A stretch of DNA of 26,179 bases from JAFGHJ01 sp964523975 (GCA_964523975.1 CAZGBM010000023.1:1-26179), one strand, 5' to 3'; positions 1 through 9,165 are shown, counted from the stretch's first letter. Notes: generated from the letters alone by a model not told the origin. A program made the numbers and translations.

Positions 1-1622
1 TTTCTTGCGGTTTCGATAGAGCTCTCGCCTGAAATCATCCGGGCTATTTCTTCTATCCTATCTTCCCCCGAAACTTCTTTAACTTCGGTAATCGTCCTGC
101 CGTCTTTCTCCTTCTTATCGACTTTTATATGAAAATCAGCCTCCGCAGCTATAGAAGGAAGATGGGTAACACATAGAACCTGCCTTCTTTCTCCTATTTT
201 TCTCATCTTCTCGCCAACTTTTTTCGCAAGACTACCTCCTATTCCCGCATCGATTTCATCAAAAACAAGCCCCTCTACCCGGTCCACCTCCGAAAGAATA
301 GATTTTAAAGCAAGCATTACCCGCGATAACTCTCCTCCAGACGCAATATTTGACAGTTTATTCCAGCCCTCCCCTACATTAGGTTCAAATAAGAATCTTA
401 TCTCATCCTTACCCTGTTCATCAATCTCTTTTTTTTCTTTTATATCTACTTTAAACTGTGCTTTCTCAAATCCCAAATCTTTTAACTCTTCTTCTACTCT
501 TTTTTCAAATTTTTCGGAAATATCCTTTCTTTTGATGGAAAGTTCTTCAGCTATTTTTTCAAGCTCATCTTCCCCTCTGGCAATTTTTTCTTTTAATTCT
601 TTCTCCCTTTCCTTAAAAGACTCAATGTCGAAAAACTTTTTAGATAAGTCATCTTTCATTATCAAAAGTTCCTCATAATCCTTATTATACTTTCTCTTTA
701 AATTTTCGACCTTATCTACCAAGTTAGTTAGCTCGGAAAGCCTCTCTTTATCATAATCAAGACTATCTCTGTATCTATCGAGCTCCAGAGACGCATCCTG
801 CAGTATCAAATCCGATTCTCCGAGTCGCTCCCCAACTTTAGCTAAAGATTTATCGAAATTGCCTGCTTTTTTAATATTTGAAGCAATTAAAGAAAGTTTA
901 TTTAAAATTGACTCGTCTCCATTACTTACGAGCGAAGCCGCATACTCAACTAATTCTTTAATCTCTTCGAAATTATCGAGTTTTTTCTTCTCTTCTTTCA
1001 ATTCTTGATATTCGGAAAAACTCCATATAAGGTAATCCAGTTCCTTTTTTTGAAAATCGAACAGTTCTTTTTTATCTATCAATTCTTTTTGGACTATAAC
1101 AATCTTGGAAAGGTCATTTTTCATATCTCTTAATAATTTAAATTTATTTTCAATAGATACTCTATCGCCCATCAACTTTCCGTACGAATCAAGAAAATCT
1201 ATATGGGTTTCTTCATTTATAAGCAACTGGTGTTCGTGTTGTCCATGAATATCAAAAAGTATATTGCCAACTTCCTTTAAAACATCAGTATTAGCGATTG
1301 AACCATTTATATAAGCTCTACCCCCACCTTTCCTGTTGATGATTCTTCTGACAATAAGCTCTTCTTCTTCTTGAATACCGCAACTATCTAAAATTCTATT
1401 TGTTTCATCAGAATTAGTAAAAGCTCCTTCAACAACAGCTTTATCAGCTTCTTTTCTTATTGAAGTAATGTCTCCTTTTTCTCCGAGAAGAAGAGAAAGC
1501 GCGTTTATGATTATGGATTTTCCCGTACCGGTTGAACCGGTAAGCACATTAAAACCGGAATGGAAGTTTATGTCAAGCTGGTCAATAAGAGCATAATCCC
1601 TGACTCTTATTTCTTTAATCAT
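1..1622 (-). CDS. recN: DNA repair protein RecN (3' end cut by window edge)
   Basis: SMC-like ATPase of double-strand-break repair, cytoplasmic and nucleoid-associated. My translation from the ATG at 1622-1620 gives about 540 residues before the window ends. It shows a P-loop GSTGTGKS at residues 29-36, a Q-loop region ending HGQHEHQLL, a long coiled-coil middle, then the ABC signature ASGGELSRVM, the Walker B LVFDEIDAGIGG and a CVTHLPSIAA segment. The frame leaves the window at a typical SIETAR sequence close to the family's C-terminus, so only about 15-25 residues should be missing. The start overlaps the nadK stop by 4 bases (ATGA), which implies translational coupling. The P-loop reads GSTGTGKS where most RecN proteins have GETGAGKS. 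It is the last visible gene of the cobB-prfA-prmC-nadK-recN operon. The nadK-recN neighbourhood is common in bacteria, which supports the call. Confidence 0.95.
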   Translation of the reverse strand, partial: MIKEIRVRDYALIDQLDINFHSGFNVLTGSTGTGKSIIINALSLLLGEKGDITSIRKEADKAVVEGAFTNSDETNRILDSCGIQEEEELIVRRIINRKGGGRAYINGSIANTDVLKEVGNILFDIHGQHEHQLLINEETHIDFLDSYGKLMGDRVSIENKFKLLRDMKNDLSKIVIVQKELIDKKELFDFQKKELDYLIWSFSEYQELKEEKKKLDNFEEIKELVEYAASLVSNGDESILNKLSLIASNIKKAGNFDKSLAKVGERLGESDLILQDASLELDRYRDSLDYDKERLSELTNLVDKVENLKRKYNKDYEELLIMKDDLSKKFFDIESFKEREKELKEKIARGEDELEKIAEELSIKRKDISEKFEKRVEEELKDLGFEKAQFKVDIKEKKEIDEQGKDEIRFLFEPNVGEGWNKLSNIASGGELSRVMLALKSILSEVDRVEGLVFDEIDAGIGGSLAKKVGEKMRKIGERRQVLCVTHLPSIAAEADFHIKVDKKEKDGRTITEVKEVSGEDRIEEIARMISGESSIETAR

Positions 1623-2407
1623 CTGTTACCCCAGTTCAATTTTTTTCTTAAAATATCAAAATAGTCCCAATCTTTAAATTTTATCACTTTCAAAGGAATC
1701 TCATTCTTCGTAACAATAACCTCTTCCCCTGAACCAAGACTAAACAATCGCTGACCATCACAAATAAAACAACATCTCTCTTTAGATTTTATAAGTATAC
1801 GTGACTCCAGACCAAGGACTAACGGCCTAAAAGTTAAAGTGTGAGGTGAAACTGGTGTTATGACAAATGCCTGTGTATCGGGCTTTAAAATCGGACCTCC
1901 TGAAGACAGGGAATAAGCAGTTGAACCTGTGGGTGTGGCAATAATTAAACCATCTCCGGAAAGTTCGGTTACAAAATTATCATCTATGAATATATCCAGA
2001 TTAATAACTCTTATATCTGTCGAGGAAAAAACAACATCATTCAAAGCCACATTCTCTTCTCCCTTACAATTAGTTTTTAAAAAAACCCTTTCTTGAAGAG
2101 AATAGTTCTTATCTTTAAGCCCGGAAAATATTTTGTCGATTTCTTCTTTTCTTATATCTGTAAGGAAGCCAAGCCCTCCAAGATTTATTCCTAAGATAGG
2201 TAAATTAAACTCATACACAATTGATGCTGCCCAGAGAAAAGTTCCGTCTCCTCCTGCCGCAACTGCAAAATCGCAACCTTTTATTTCTTCCTTTTTCCCT
2301 TCATATCTAACAACCGAAAAACCGTTATCGGCTGCTGCTTTCTCTATATTCTTCAATACAACATCAATATATTTCTTTCCGGAAGTATAGAAAACAGCTA
2401 TTTCCAT
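1619..2407 (-). CDS. nadK: NAD kinase
   Basis: Phosphorylates NAD to NADP in the cytoplasm. The 262-residue product has the family's usual bacterial length. It shows the GGDGT motif at 52-56, a conserved ND pair at 123-124 (ALNDVV), and the glycine-rich GDG...TPTGSTAYSLSSGGP block at 151-172, which builds the NAD site. The ATG start overlaps the end of prmC by 10 bases and the stop overlaps recN by 4 bases, so it is translated within a polycistronic message. The sirtuin at the head of this operon consumes NAD, and nadD, an NAD synthesis gene, is also in the window. Nothing in the sequence looks truncated or altered. The assignment is secure. Confidence 0.96.
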   Translation of the reverse strand: MEIAVFYTSGKKYIDVVLKNIEKAAADNGFSVVRYEGKKEEIKGCDFAVAAGGDGTFLWAASIVYEFNLPILGINLGGLGFLTDIRKEEIDKIFSGLKDKNYSLQERVFLKTNCKGEENVALNDVVFSSTDIRVINLDIFIDDNFVTELSGDGLIIATPTGSTAYSLSSGGPILKPDTQAFVITPVSPHTLTFRPLVLGLESRILIKSKERCCFICDGQRLFSLGSGEEVIVTKNEIPLKVIKFKDWDYFDILRKKLNWGNR

Positions 2408-3231
2408 ATCTTAACTCCATATAATATTCTATTTCTTCCAAATTGGTCATCCAAAATCGAATAATCTATAGACTTCGGAACTTTAATAAAAGGTATATTC
2501 GAATTATCAATTTCAATAAAAATATGCGCTCTACGGTTTAACATGTCGGTGGAATTCTTCAAAAGAGCATTTATAACCGTAACTCCTCCGTCTCCTCCAT
2601 CAAGAGCTATCATCGGTTCTTTTTTTACAACATCGTCTAATGTTTCCAAATCTTTTTCCTGTATATAAGGAGGATTAGAAATAATCATATCAAAATTTTC
2701 CGAAATATCAAAACAATTAAACAAATCCGCACATATTATATCGATGCGACCGGATAGATTATGATACTCAACATTTTTCCTGCATAAATTTACTGCTTCA
2801 TTTGAAATATCTGTCGCTATTATCCTTGCACTGCCAATAAAAGACGCAATCGATATTGAAATAGCACCTGTGCCTGTACCTACTTCAAGAATAAATGGAT
2901 TCTCGACATTTTTTAATTTACGAATAGCCTTAAGCACCATCCATTCAGTCTCCGGTCTCGGTATAAAAACTTCTCTATCGGTAAATATCCGAAAACCAAG
3001 AAAATCCGTGTATCCTATTATATATTGCCAGGGCTCTCCACTTACTCTACGTTTCAAATAATTCTTGAATCTAATAAAATCTTTTTTACCAATCTTTTCT
3101 TTATCGACATATATCTTTTCTTTGGTTTTCCCCGTAGCTTCTTCTAAAAAAACAAGACTTTCGAATTCGGGGTTGGAACTGTACCCGGTTAATTCTTCAC
3201 TGCCAAAATCAAGAACTTCGATTAACCTCAT
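2398..3231 (-). CDS. prmC: Release factor glutamine methyltransferase PrmC (HemK)
   Basis: Uses S-adenosylmethionine to N5-methylate the glutamine of the GGQ motif of release factors. The 277-residue protein has an N-terminal helical substrate-binding part, the PRPETE segment at 91-96, the SAM-binding motif EVGTGTG at 116-122, a DIS acidic position near 141-143, and the catalytic NPPY at 186-189 that grips the target glutamine. Length and motif order match the PrmC/HemK family. Its start lies 23 bases inside the end of prfA, which encodes its substrate RF1, so enzyme and substrate are translationally linked. This prfA-prmC order is widespread and removes doubt about which N5-glutamine methylase it is. 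Confidence 0.96.
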   Translation of the reverse strand: MRLIEVLDFGSEELTGYSSNPEFESLVFLEEATGKTKEKIYVDKEKIGKKDFIRFKNYLKRRVSGEPWQYIIGYTDFLGFRIFTDREVFIPRPETEWMVLKAIRKLKNVENPFILEVGTGTGAISISIASFIGSARIIATDISNEAVNLCRKNVEYHNLSGRIDIICADLFNCFDISENFDMIISNPPYIQEKDLETLDDVVKKEPMIALDGGDGGVTVINALLKNSTDMLNRRAHIFIEIDNSNIPFIKVPKSIDYSILDDQFGRNRILYGVKIWK

Positions 3232-4306
3232 CAGTAGATTCCTCTCTTTGAGCTGTCTTTAAACTTTCTATCAAATCACCGATTTTTCCGTCAAGAAATG
3301 AGTCTAAGTTATATTTGGTATAATTTATTCTGTGATCGGTAATTCTGTTCTGCGGGAAATTGTAAGTCCTTATTTTCTCACTTCTATCACCCGAACCAAT
3401 CATTTGTTTTCTCTTTGACCTTATTTCGTTTTCTTTCTTTTCTTTCTCATATTCAAAAAGCTTCGTTCTCAAAATTTTCATAGCTTTTTCCCTATTCTGG
3501 TGTTGCGATCTTTCATCCTGGCAGGCAACCACAATTCCGGAGGGTATGTGTTTAATCCTTACTGCAGTAGAGGATTTATTAACATGTTGACCGCCGGGAC
3601 CGGAAGCCGAGTAGAAATCAACGACCAATTCTTCCGGATTTACTTCAACTTCTACTTCTTCGCGCTCAGGAAGAACTGCTACAGAAACGGCTGATGTATG
3701 AATTCTTCCACTGGCTTCGGTAACTGGAACTCTTTGCACTCTATGAATTCCGCTTTCAAATTTCATCTGCCCATAAACATTTTCTCCTGAAATTAGGCTG
3801 ATAACCTCCCTGTAACCGCTCATTCCTGTCCTGCTTGAATTTAATATTTCAAACTTCCATCCTTGGTTTTCAGCATATTTGACATACATTCTCAAAAGGT
3901 CTGCCGCAAATAAACCGGCTTCTTCCCCACCTGTTCCGGCACGAATTTCAAGAACAGCATTTTTATTATCTTCGGCATTCGCAGGCGATAGTGCGTCTTT
4001 TATTCTGTTTAAGAGTTGTTCTCTTTTCTTTTCCAACGTTTGAATTTCTTCTCCTGCAAGTTCAATTATCTCCTCATCTTCAGTCTCCGATAAAATAATC
4101 TGGTCTTCCTTAATCTTTTTTAAAATCTCATTATATTTATCCAGAGGTTTTATTACATTTTCCAAGGACTTTTTTTCTTGCAAAAGCTCTATAAGTTTCT
4201 TCCTATCTCTAATATTTTCAGGATTCTCAAGCAAGCTAAGAACTTCTTTATACTTAACTCTATATTTCTCTGCTTTTTCTAAGAAAAAGGGCGAAATAAT
4301 TAACAT
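3209..4306 (-). CDS. prfA: Peptide chain release factor 1
   Basis: Terminates translation at UAA and UAG on the ribosome. The 365-residue product has the N-terminal helical domain, the codon-reading PxT tripeptide as PVT at 194-196 (RF2 would carry SPF here), and the peptidyl-hydrolysis GGQ at 238-240 within SGPGGQHVNKSS. The highly conserved ACQDERSQHQNR block follows. An AAAGG stretch sits about nine bases before the ATG, so a Shine-Dalgarno is present although cobB ends at the very next base (4307). It overlaps prmC, which modifies the GGQ glutamine. RF1 rather than RF2 is supported by PVT and by the absence of a programmed frameshift. Confidence 0.97.
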   Translation of the reverse strand: MLIISPFFLEKAEKYRVKYKEVLSLLENPENIRDRKKLIELLQEKKSLENVIKPLDKYNEILKKIKEDQIILSETEDEEIIELAGEEIQTLEKKREQLLNRIKDALSPANAEDNKNAVLEIRAGTGGEEAGLFAADLLRMYVKYAENQGWKFEILNSSRTGMSGYREVISLISGENVYGQMKFESGIHRVQRVPVTEASGRIHTSAVSVAVLPEREEVEVEVNPEELVVDFYSASGPGGQHVNKSSTAVRIKHIPSGIVVACQDERSQHQNREKAMKILRTKLFEYEKEKKENEIRSKRKQMIGSGDRSEKIRTYNFPQNRITDHRINYTKYNLDSFLDGKIGDLIESLKTAQREESTDEVNRSS

Positions 4307-5020
4307 TTACAACAGCCTTTCATAAAGTTCAGGAAGAATGATAGATGCATCACCAAAAATAGAATAATCAAGGTGTTTACTAAGAACAGTTTCTTCCAGA
4401 TTTATTTCGATTACAAAAGCTCCATGCTCTCTTGCTATAAGCGGTATTGAAGCGGCAGGCTGAACTACTCCTGAAGTACCAACAACAAAGCATATATCAC
4501 TATTTTCGGCATATTCTCTTGCCTGAATTAGTGAATCATAAGGAAGTGATTCCCCAAACCATACGACATCCGGACGAATCCATCCTTCACACTCATCACA
4601 TTTTGATATTTTTTTTGTGTTAATTTCACCAAAAATCTTACCACATTCATTACACCTATTTCTGTAAATATTCCCGTGAAGTTCGACAACCTTAGTGGAA
4701 CCTGCTTCCTGATGAAAATTATCAATATTTTGTGTAACAATGGCAAAATCATCAAAAAGTTCCTGCATTTTAGCCAAAGCGAAATGAGAAGTATTTGGAG
4801 ATTTTTTATTTATCATTTCTTTTATTTCCAAATGCCACTCCCAGACTGCCTGCGGATTTTCTTTAAAAGTATCAAGAGAAAAAGGTGTTTTGTCCTCCCA
4901 GAAACCATTATTACTCCTAAATGTAGGAATACCAGAAGGAGCTGAACTTCCTGCACCTGTTAAAGCAAAAACTATTTTCGAGCTTTTTATTTTTTTCAAA
5001 ATTTCTTCATCTATCTTCAT
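4307..5020 (-). CDS. cobB: NAD-dependent protein deacylase, Sir2 family
   Basis: Removes acyl groups from protein lysines while cleaving NAD to nicotinamide and O-acyl-ADP-ribose. In 237 residues the protein shows the NAD-binding GAGSSAPSGIPTFR segment at 22-35, the TQNID motif at 96-100, catalytic His115 in the LHG motif, and a zinc site of four cysteines (C123, C126, C141, C144). The region equivalent to the Tyr-x-x-Arg acid-binding pair of desuccinylase-type CobB/SIRT5 reads WHLEIKE at 62-68, so that pair is missing and deacetylation of neutral acyl-lysine is more likely (inference). It heads an operon with prfA, prmC, nadK and recN. No Shine-Dalgarno precedes the ATG. A promoter-like pair places the predicted RNA start at or next to the start codon. 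Confidence 0.93.
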   Translation of the reverse strand: MKIDEEILKKIKSSKIVFALTGAGSSAPSGIPTFRSNNGFWEDKTPFSLDTFKENPQAVWEWHLEIKEMINKKSPNTSHFALAKMQELFDDFAIVTQNIDNFHQEAGSTKVVELHGNIYRNRCNECGKIFGEINTKKISKCDECEGWIRPDVVWFGESLPYDSLIQAREYAENSDICFVVGTSGVVQPAASIPLIAREHGAFVIEINLEETVLSKHLDYSIFGDASIILPELYERLL

Positions 5021-5026
5021 AAAAAG

Positions 5027-5054
5027 AAAGTAATTACTATCTCTTCATTGTCAA
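5027..5054 (-). promoter_or_regulatory. Promoter of the cobB-prfA-prmC-nadK-recN operon (leaderless layout)
   Basis: On the minus strand a perfect -35 box TTGACA (5054-5049) is followed, after 16 bases, by TACTTT (5032-5027). TACTTT matches TATAAT only at the first, second and last positions. Six bases, CTTTTT, separate it from the cobB ATG. No Shine-Dalgarno lies between. The same -10/six bases/start-codon geometry occurs at 14928 and 25856, which raises confidence despite the weak -10. Confidence 0.55.
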
Positions 5055-5167
5055 CGTTTTTGTTTGATATGAATGTAATTTTTTAATCACATAAATCACA
5101 AAATTTGATTTGCATTTTTACAAATAACTAATTATAAATTCTCTCATAACTATAAAATAAATAATAT

Positions 5168-6313
5168 TCATCTCCAAAACTCTGCAGGAGGATTTTGTAA
5201 TTGATAGTCTCCTGTCATATATCTTTGAATAAAAATCAAATTATATCCTTTATCGTAATAATACCATATTTGATAAGCATAATAGTCAGACGAAGAAACG
5301 CTATAAGGTTCATCTTTAATATAATCAGGAGGTCCAAGAATAATATAAACCTTACCTCTGTCCGTTCTCCATCCTTCAAAAACAGAACCACGTCCAAATT
5401 TATCATTTGCGAAATCTACTCTTTCAAAGTAACTAATTTTTACCTCATTTACTCCGTCTCCGGGTGTCGGGTCTTTACTTTCCCAGAATTCGTTCCATAG
5501 CTTTTCACGCTCTTCTATCCTCGCATTAAGCAATTTATCCATTTCATTCGAATTGGTAATATAATCCATTTGGCTTACTCTCTCCAGAAATCTTTTCGAT
5601 TCGAAAAATGGCCTCAATACTGTAAATGAAATTGATTTTTTAACAATCTTTTCTCTATTAACATTTTTAACTTCGGCAAAAAAGTTATACGAACCTTCAT
5701 CGAACATATTAGCCGGGAAAAAGACTTCTATGCTTTGACTTCTTCTATAAGGTAAAACCGTATCTTTTTTGAAGAAAGTCGCTTTACTTTGATTGCTAAA
5801 ATAAATCACGAGCTGTGTCTCGCTCTTCTCGGTATTGAAGATATTTAATCTAATTCTGACAGTATCCTTATCAGTAAAAACTTCTCTCGAAGGATTCGAT
5901 AGCCATCTAATCGACCCTATATCTGTGGGTTCCAATTTCGAAACCTCTATTTTTTTTAATCTACTCCAAACTCTGCTCGAATTAAGATCCGACACTGTGA
6001 GAGTAATTTCCGTTTTTCCCTCAGGAATTTTCATTTCAACAAAGTCATTATAATAAAAATCAGTAGATATGGTCTTCTTATAATCATAAACCGAGAGTTT
6101 TTGTTTTTTACTTATGCCCCCTAATTGATATCCATCTTTTTTCAACACCAACGAAATCAGAAACTCTCCTGTATATACGGTATCATTTTTGTAGAAAACT
6201 AAATCCGAATATGGAATTCCGTAATTTGCGATAACATAAGGAATAAAGCTTGTATCTCTATCTATTTGAAAATCTGCATTCAAACCAATCAAAAATGACA
6301 AAAACAAAATCAT
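5168..6313 (-). CDS. Secreted GWxTD domain-containing protein
   Basis: A 381-residue exported protein with a hydrophobic N-terminal signal segment (residues 1-11). Most of the chain is predicted beta-rich. The C-terminal third carries the defining motif of the GWxTD domain, GWRTD at 314-318, followed by KVYIILGPPD (321-330) and a Tyr/Trp-rich QIWYYY stretch. The domain is known from FCB-type bacteria, but no biochemical role is established. The ATG overlaps the stop of the upstream response regulator by 4 bases (ATGA), so it is the last cistron of the type IV pilus operon and probably translationally coupled to the regulator. The context suggests an envelope role linked to pili or surface behaviour (inference). 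No clear terminator follows; the next 147 bases are AT-rich and hold the cobB promoter. Confidence 0.85.
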   Translation of the reverse strand: MILFLSFLIGLNADFQIDRDTSFIPYVIANYGIPYSDLVFYKNDTVYTGEFLISLVLKKDGYQLGGISKKQKLSVYDYKKTISTDFYYNDFVEMKIPEGKTEITLTVSDLNSSRVWSRLKKIEVSKLEPTDIGSIRWLSNPSREVFTDKDTVRIRLNIFNTEKSETQLVIYFSNQSKATFFKKDTVLPYRRSQSIEVFFPANMFDEGSYNFFAEVKNVNREKIVKKSISFTVLRPFFESKRFLERVSQMDYITNSNEMDKLLNARIEEREKLWNEFWESKDPTPGDGVNEVKISYFERVDFANDKFGRGSVFEGWRTDRGKVYIILGPPDYIKDEPYSVSSSDYYAYQIWYYYDKGYNLIFIQRYMTGDYQLQNPPAEFWR

Positions 6314-7656
6314 TTGGAATCCTCCAACCCTACGAAAGAAGATTTTATATTCAATTTTTTAATCTTTCTGTAGAGAGTAGAAGGATGAATCCCTAACAGA
6401 GAGGCAGCTTCATTTATATCACCCTTTGAAATTTCCATCGCTTTCTTTATTGTTTTCCTCTCAATTTCTTCTAAATTCAACCTATCTGTTTTACTTTGAC
6501 TGCCAAATTCTTCCGGAATAGCGGAAACATCAATTATCTCCGAATCTTCTAAAACAATCAACCTCTCAATGAGATTTTCCAATTCTCTTACATTACCTAT
6601 CCATTTATAATTCATAAGTTTTTCATAAGCTTCATCGGTAAAAGTCTTCTTTTTCACATTTAATCTTTCGGAAATTTTCTCATTAAAATGTTGAACTAGA
6701 GGAAGTATATCTTCTTTTCTTTCTCTAAGTGGAGGAATTTCTATTGGAATTACATCCAACCTATAGTATAAATCTTCCCTGAATTTACCTTCCTCAACAA
6801 GTTTTTCAATATCTTCATTTGTTGCACTTACAATTCTTACATCAACTTCAACTTCTTTTGTACTGCCAAGAGGGGTAAAACTCATTTGCTGGATAGCTCT
6901 TAATAACTTCGGTTGTAGTTCCATCGGAAGAGTACTTATTTCATCAAAAAACAAAGTACCTTTATTTGCGGCAACAAATAAACCCTTTTTATCTCGATCC
7001 GCACCTGTAAAGGCACCTTTCACATATCCAAAAAGCTCTGATTCCAGCAACTCGGAGGGAAAAGCGGAACAATTAATAGGAATTAATTTTCCCGGTCTAT
7101 CTGAGTTATAATGTATCAAATTAGCTACCAATTCTTTCCCTGTACCACTTTCTCCATAAATAAGAACCGACGAAGTCGTCCCGGCCACTTTATTTATCTT
7201 TTCTCTTATTTCCTTCATTTTATCATTAATGCTGATAATTCTAAATTCCTGAAGCTTTTCTTCGCGAAGATTTTTCAAACTCTTTTTAATTCTTACTCTA
7301 TCCAAAGCCTCTTTCAAACGCAAGATTAACTCCTCCATTCTAAAGGGCTTTCTTATATAATCTAACGCTCCTCCTCTAATAGCCTCTATTGCAGTATCAA
7401 TTGAAGAATAAGCAGTTATAAGTACGATTACCGACTCGGGATCTATTTTTTTACAACGGTGAAGAACCTCAAGACCTGACATTTGAGGCATATTTATATC
7501 AGTTAAAACAGCATCGTAGTTAATTTCGGAAAACTTACTCAAAGCCTCTATAGGATTAGAAAAAACATCAACTTTGAATCCATCTTCTTCCAAACCAAGC
7601 TTAACTACTTCAAGAATACTTATTTCATCGTCAATAACTAAAATTTTTTCATTCAT
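6310..7656 (-). CDS. Sigma-54-dependent response regulator, NtrC family (PilR-like)
   Basis: A 448-residue transcription activator with three domains. The receiver (1-120) has acidic residues D9-D10, phospho-acceptor D53 and K103. The AAA+ domain (about 140-370) has Walker A GESGTGKE at 168-175, the sigma-54 contact loop GAFTGA at 214-219 and Walker B LFFDEI at 235-240. A Fis-type helix-turn-helix lies at about 400-433. It starts inside the last codons of the adjacent histidine kinase (4-base overlap), so the two form a pair. The position directly after pilC and a PilS-like kinase makes PilR, the activator of pilin genes, the best functional guess. No pilin gene is in the window. The sigma-54 it would need is encoded here at 21342-22760. 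Confidence 0.93.
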   Translation of the reverse strand: MNEKILVIDDEISILEVVKLGLEEDGFKVDVFSNPIEALSKFSEINYDAVLTDINMPQMSGLEVLHRCKKIDPESVIVLITAYSSIDTAIEAIRGGALDYIRKPFRMEELILRLKEALDRVRIKKSLKNLREEKLQEFRIISINDKMKEIREKINKVAGTTSSVLIYGESGTGKELVANLIHYNSDRPGKLIPINCSAFPSELLESELFGYVKGAFTGADRDKKGLFVAANKGTLFFDEISTLPMELQPKLLRAIQQMSFTPLGSTKEVEVDVRIVSATNEDIEKLVEEGKFREDLYYRLDVIPIEIPPLRERKEDILPLVQHFNEKISERLNVKKKTFTDEAYEKLMNYKWIGNVRELENLIERLIVLEDSEIIDVSAIPEEFGSQSKTDRLNLEEIERKTIKKAMEISKGDINEAASLLGIHPSTLYRKIKKLNIKSSFVGLEDSK

Positions 7657-9149
7657 AAAATAATTCTTACCTCCGTACCTTCACCTACAACACTTTCAAC
7701 TTCAATATCCCAGTTGTGCAACTCTATTATTTTCTTTACTATAGGAAGTCCAAAACCGAAACCTTCCTTAAAACGCGAATAAAAAGGAGAAAATATTTTA
7801 CTCAAATCCTGCTTGGCAATACCACTACCCGTATCCTTTACAAAAATCAATTTTTGACCATCTTTTCTTGTTCCGAAAACAAGAGATCCTCCTACAGGCA
7901 TTGCCTTTAATGAATTAACGCCAAGATTAAGAAATACACTCTTAAGAAGATTGTAATCGCCTTTCATCGTAAAATTCTCGTCAATTTCATTCTTAGACTC
8001 AATATTTTTATCAAAATATTTGTTTTTTTTAAGATCATGTATAACATCTTTAATAAGGCCATGCAATCGAATCTCCTGATTTTCCAAATCAAAACTCTTG
8101 GTAAAATCCAAAAAACTCTCAACCAGATAATCCAATCTATCGGATTCTTTCATTATAAGTTCCCTAAGTTTTTTATTCTTATTTGTCTTTCCCATTGAAG
8201 GTCCAATTAACTCAGCAGAAGCTCTAATGGAAGAAACGGGGTTTCTAACTTCGTGAGCAAGATTAGCTGCAAAATTCCCAAGCGTTACCAGTTTATCTCT
8301 CATTTGCATCTTCCTTTCTGTATCTTTTTCTTCAGTTCTATCATTAATCATCAAAATCGTCCCATTTCCTTCGAACAAATCAGTTCCTCTGACCATAAAT
8401 ACTTTATTTTCAATTTCAAATTCAACTTGTTTTTCCTTTCCGCTCAATATTTTCTCAATAGACTCTTTAAAGGGGGAAACAGCTATCTCCAGAAGATTCT
8501 TACCGGATAAAAGAGAAACCCCCATGAAATTAGCAGCCTTAGAGTTGCTCCAGACGACATTCCCTTTTTCATCCACGGTAATAATTCCATAATCTATTGC
8601 CTCAACTATATCGGAAATATTCACCCTGACTCTGGTTAGCTGTTCTCTAAACATTTGAATAACAAGAGAAGAAGCTGCAGCCGTAAAAACAAAAGCAAAT
8701 GAATAAACAATAAATTCAAGTAAAACGACCTCGAACGGTGGAAACTCTGGCAAACTTATCAAAATAAAATTCTCCGGTATTTGTTCTGTCAAAAAGACCG
8801 ATAGAACTCCATAAGACAACATCGAAAAACCACTTACGACGAAAGAATCAACAGGTAAAAGCATATAAGCGCTGAGTGCTATAATCGGGAGATAAAAAGG
8901 AATAAATGGACTTAAGACACCTCCGGTAAAAATAATCAGAAGAGAAAGATATGTAACATCTAATAGAAAATTATGTAATTTAGGCTTCTCCTGGAGAAAA
9001 AAAAATAACAATTCATCACATATAAAAAGAGCGGAAAAAACTATTAACGGAAAAAGGCTTTTTTCGTTTTCTCTAAAAACGAGAATCAAAGAAAACAAAA
9101 GAGAAAATAAAATAGCTCTATATAAGCAATATCTCTTAGCTAAGCTCAC
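7653..9149 (-). CDS. Membrane sensor histidine kinase with PAS domain (PilS-like)
   Basis: A 498-residue two-component sensor. The first 165 residues hold about six hydrophobic segments (near 10-26, 33-52, 60-77, 82-98, 104-121, 141-165) with very short loops, so signal is probably sensed in the membrane. A PAS-like region follows (about 178-270). The HisKA box ANLAHEVRNP carries phospho-acceptor H299. The ATPase domain has the N-box around N408-N412, DTGSGI at 439-444, FSPF at 453-456 and GFGFGL at 463-468. The layout of six membrane helices, PAS, HisKA and ATPase is that of PilS. The start is GTG at 9149, preceded by AAAAGG eight bases upstream. It overlaps the regulator gene by 4 bases and lies 16 bases after pilC. 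Confidence 0.93.
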   Translation of the reverse strand: MSLAKRYCLYRAILFSLLFSLILVFRENEKSLFPLIVFSALFICDELLFFFLQEKPKLHNFLLDVTYLSLLIIFTGGVLSPFIPFYLPIIALSAYMLLPVDSFVVSGFSMLSYGVLSVFLTEQIPENFILISLPEFPPFEVVLLEFIVYSFAFVFTAAASSLVIQMFREQLTRVRVNISDIVEAIDYGIITVDEKGNVVWSNSKAANFMGVSLLSGKNLLEIAVSPFKESIEKILSGKEKQVEFEIENKVFMVRGTDLFEGNGTILMINDRTEEKDTERKMQMRDKLVTLGNFAANLAHEVRNPVSSIRASAELIGPSMGKTNKNKKLRELIMKESDRLDYLVESFLDFTKSFDLENQEIRLHGLIKDVIHDLKKNKYFDKNIESKNEIDENFTMKGDYNLLKSVFLNLGVNSLKAMPVGGSLVFGTRKDGQKLIFVKDTGSGIAKQDLSKIFSPFYSRFKEGFGFGLPIVKKIIELHNWDIEVESVVGEGTEVRIIL

Positions 9150-9165
9150 ACAAAAAACCTTTTTA

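Noticed and set aside
4676..4945. An 89-codon open frame opposite cobB on the plus strand
   Set aside because: It is antisense to the NAD- and zinc-binding core of the sirtuin, with no family features or ribosome-binding site.
5073..5092. Inverted repeat ATGTAATT-TTTT-AATCACAT as a terminator of the pilus operon
   Set aside because: The stem is short, nearly all A/T and contains a wobble pair, so it is unlikely to end transcription; I could not find a better candidate there.
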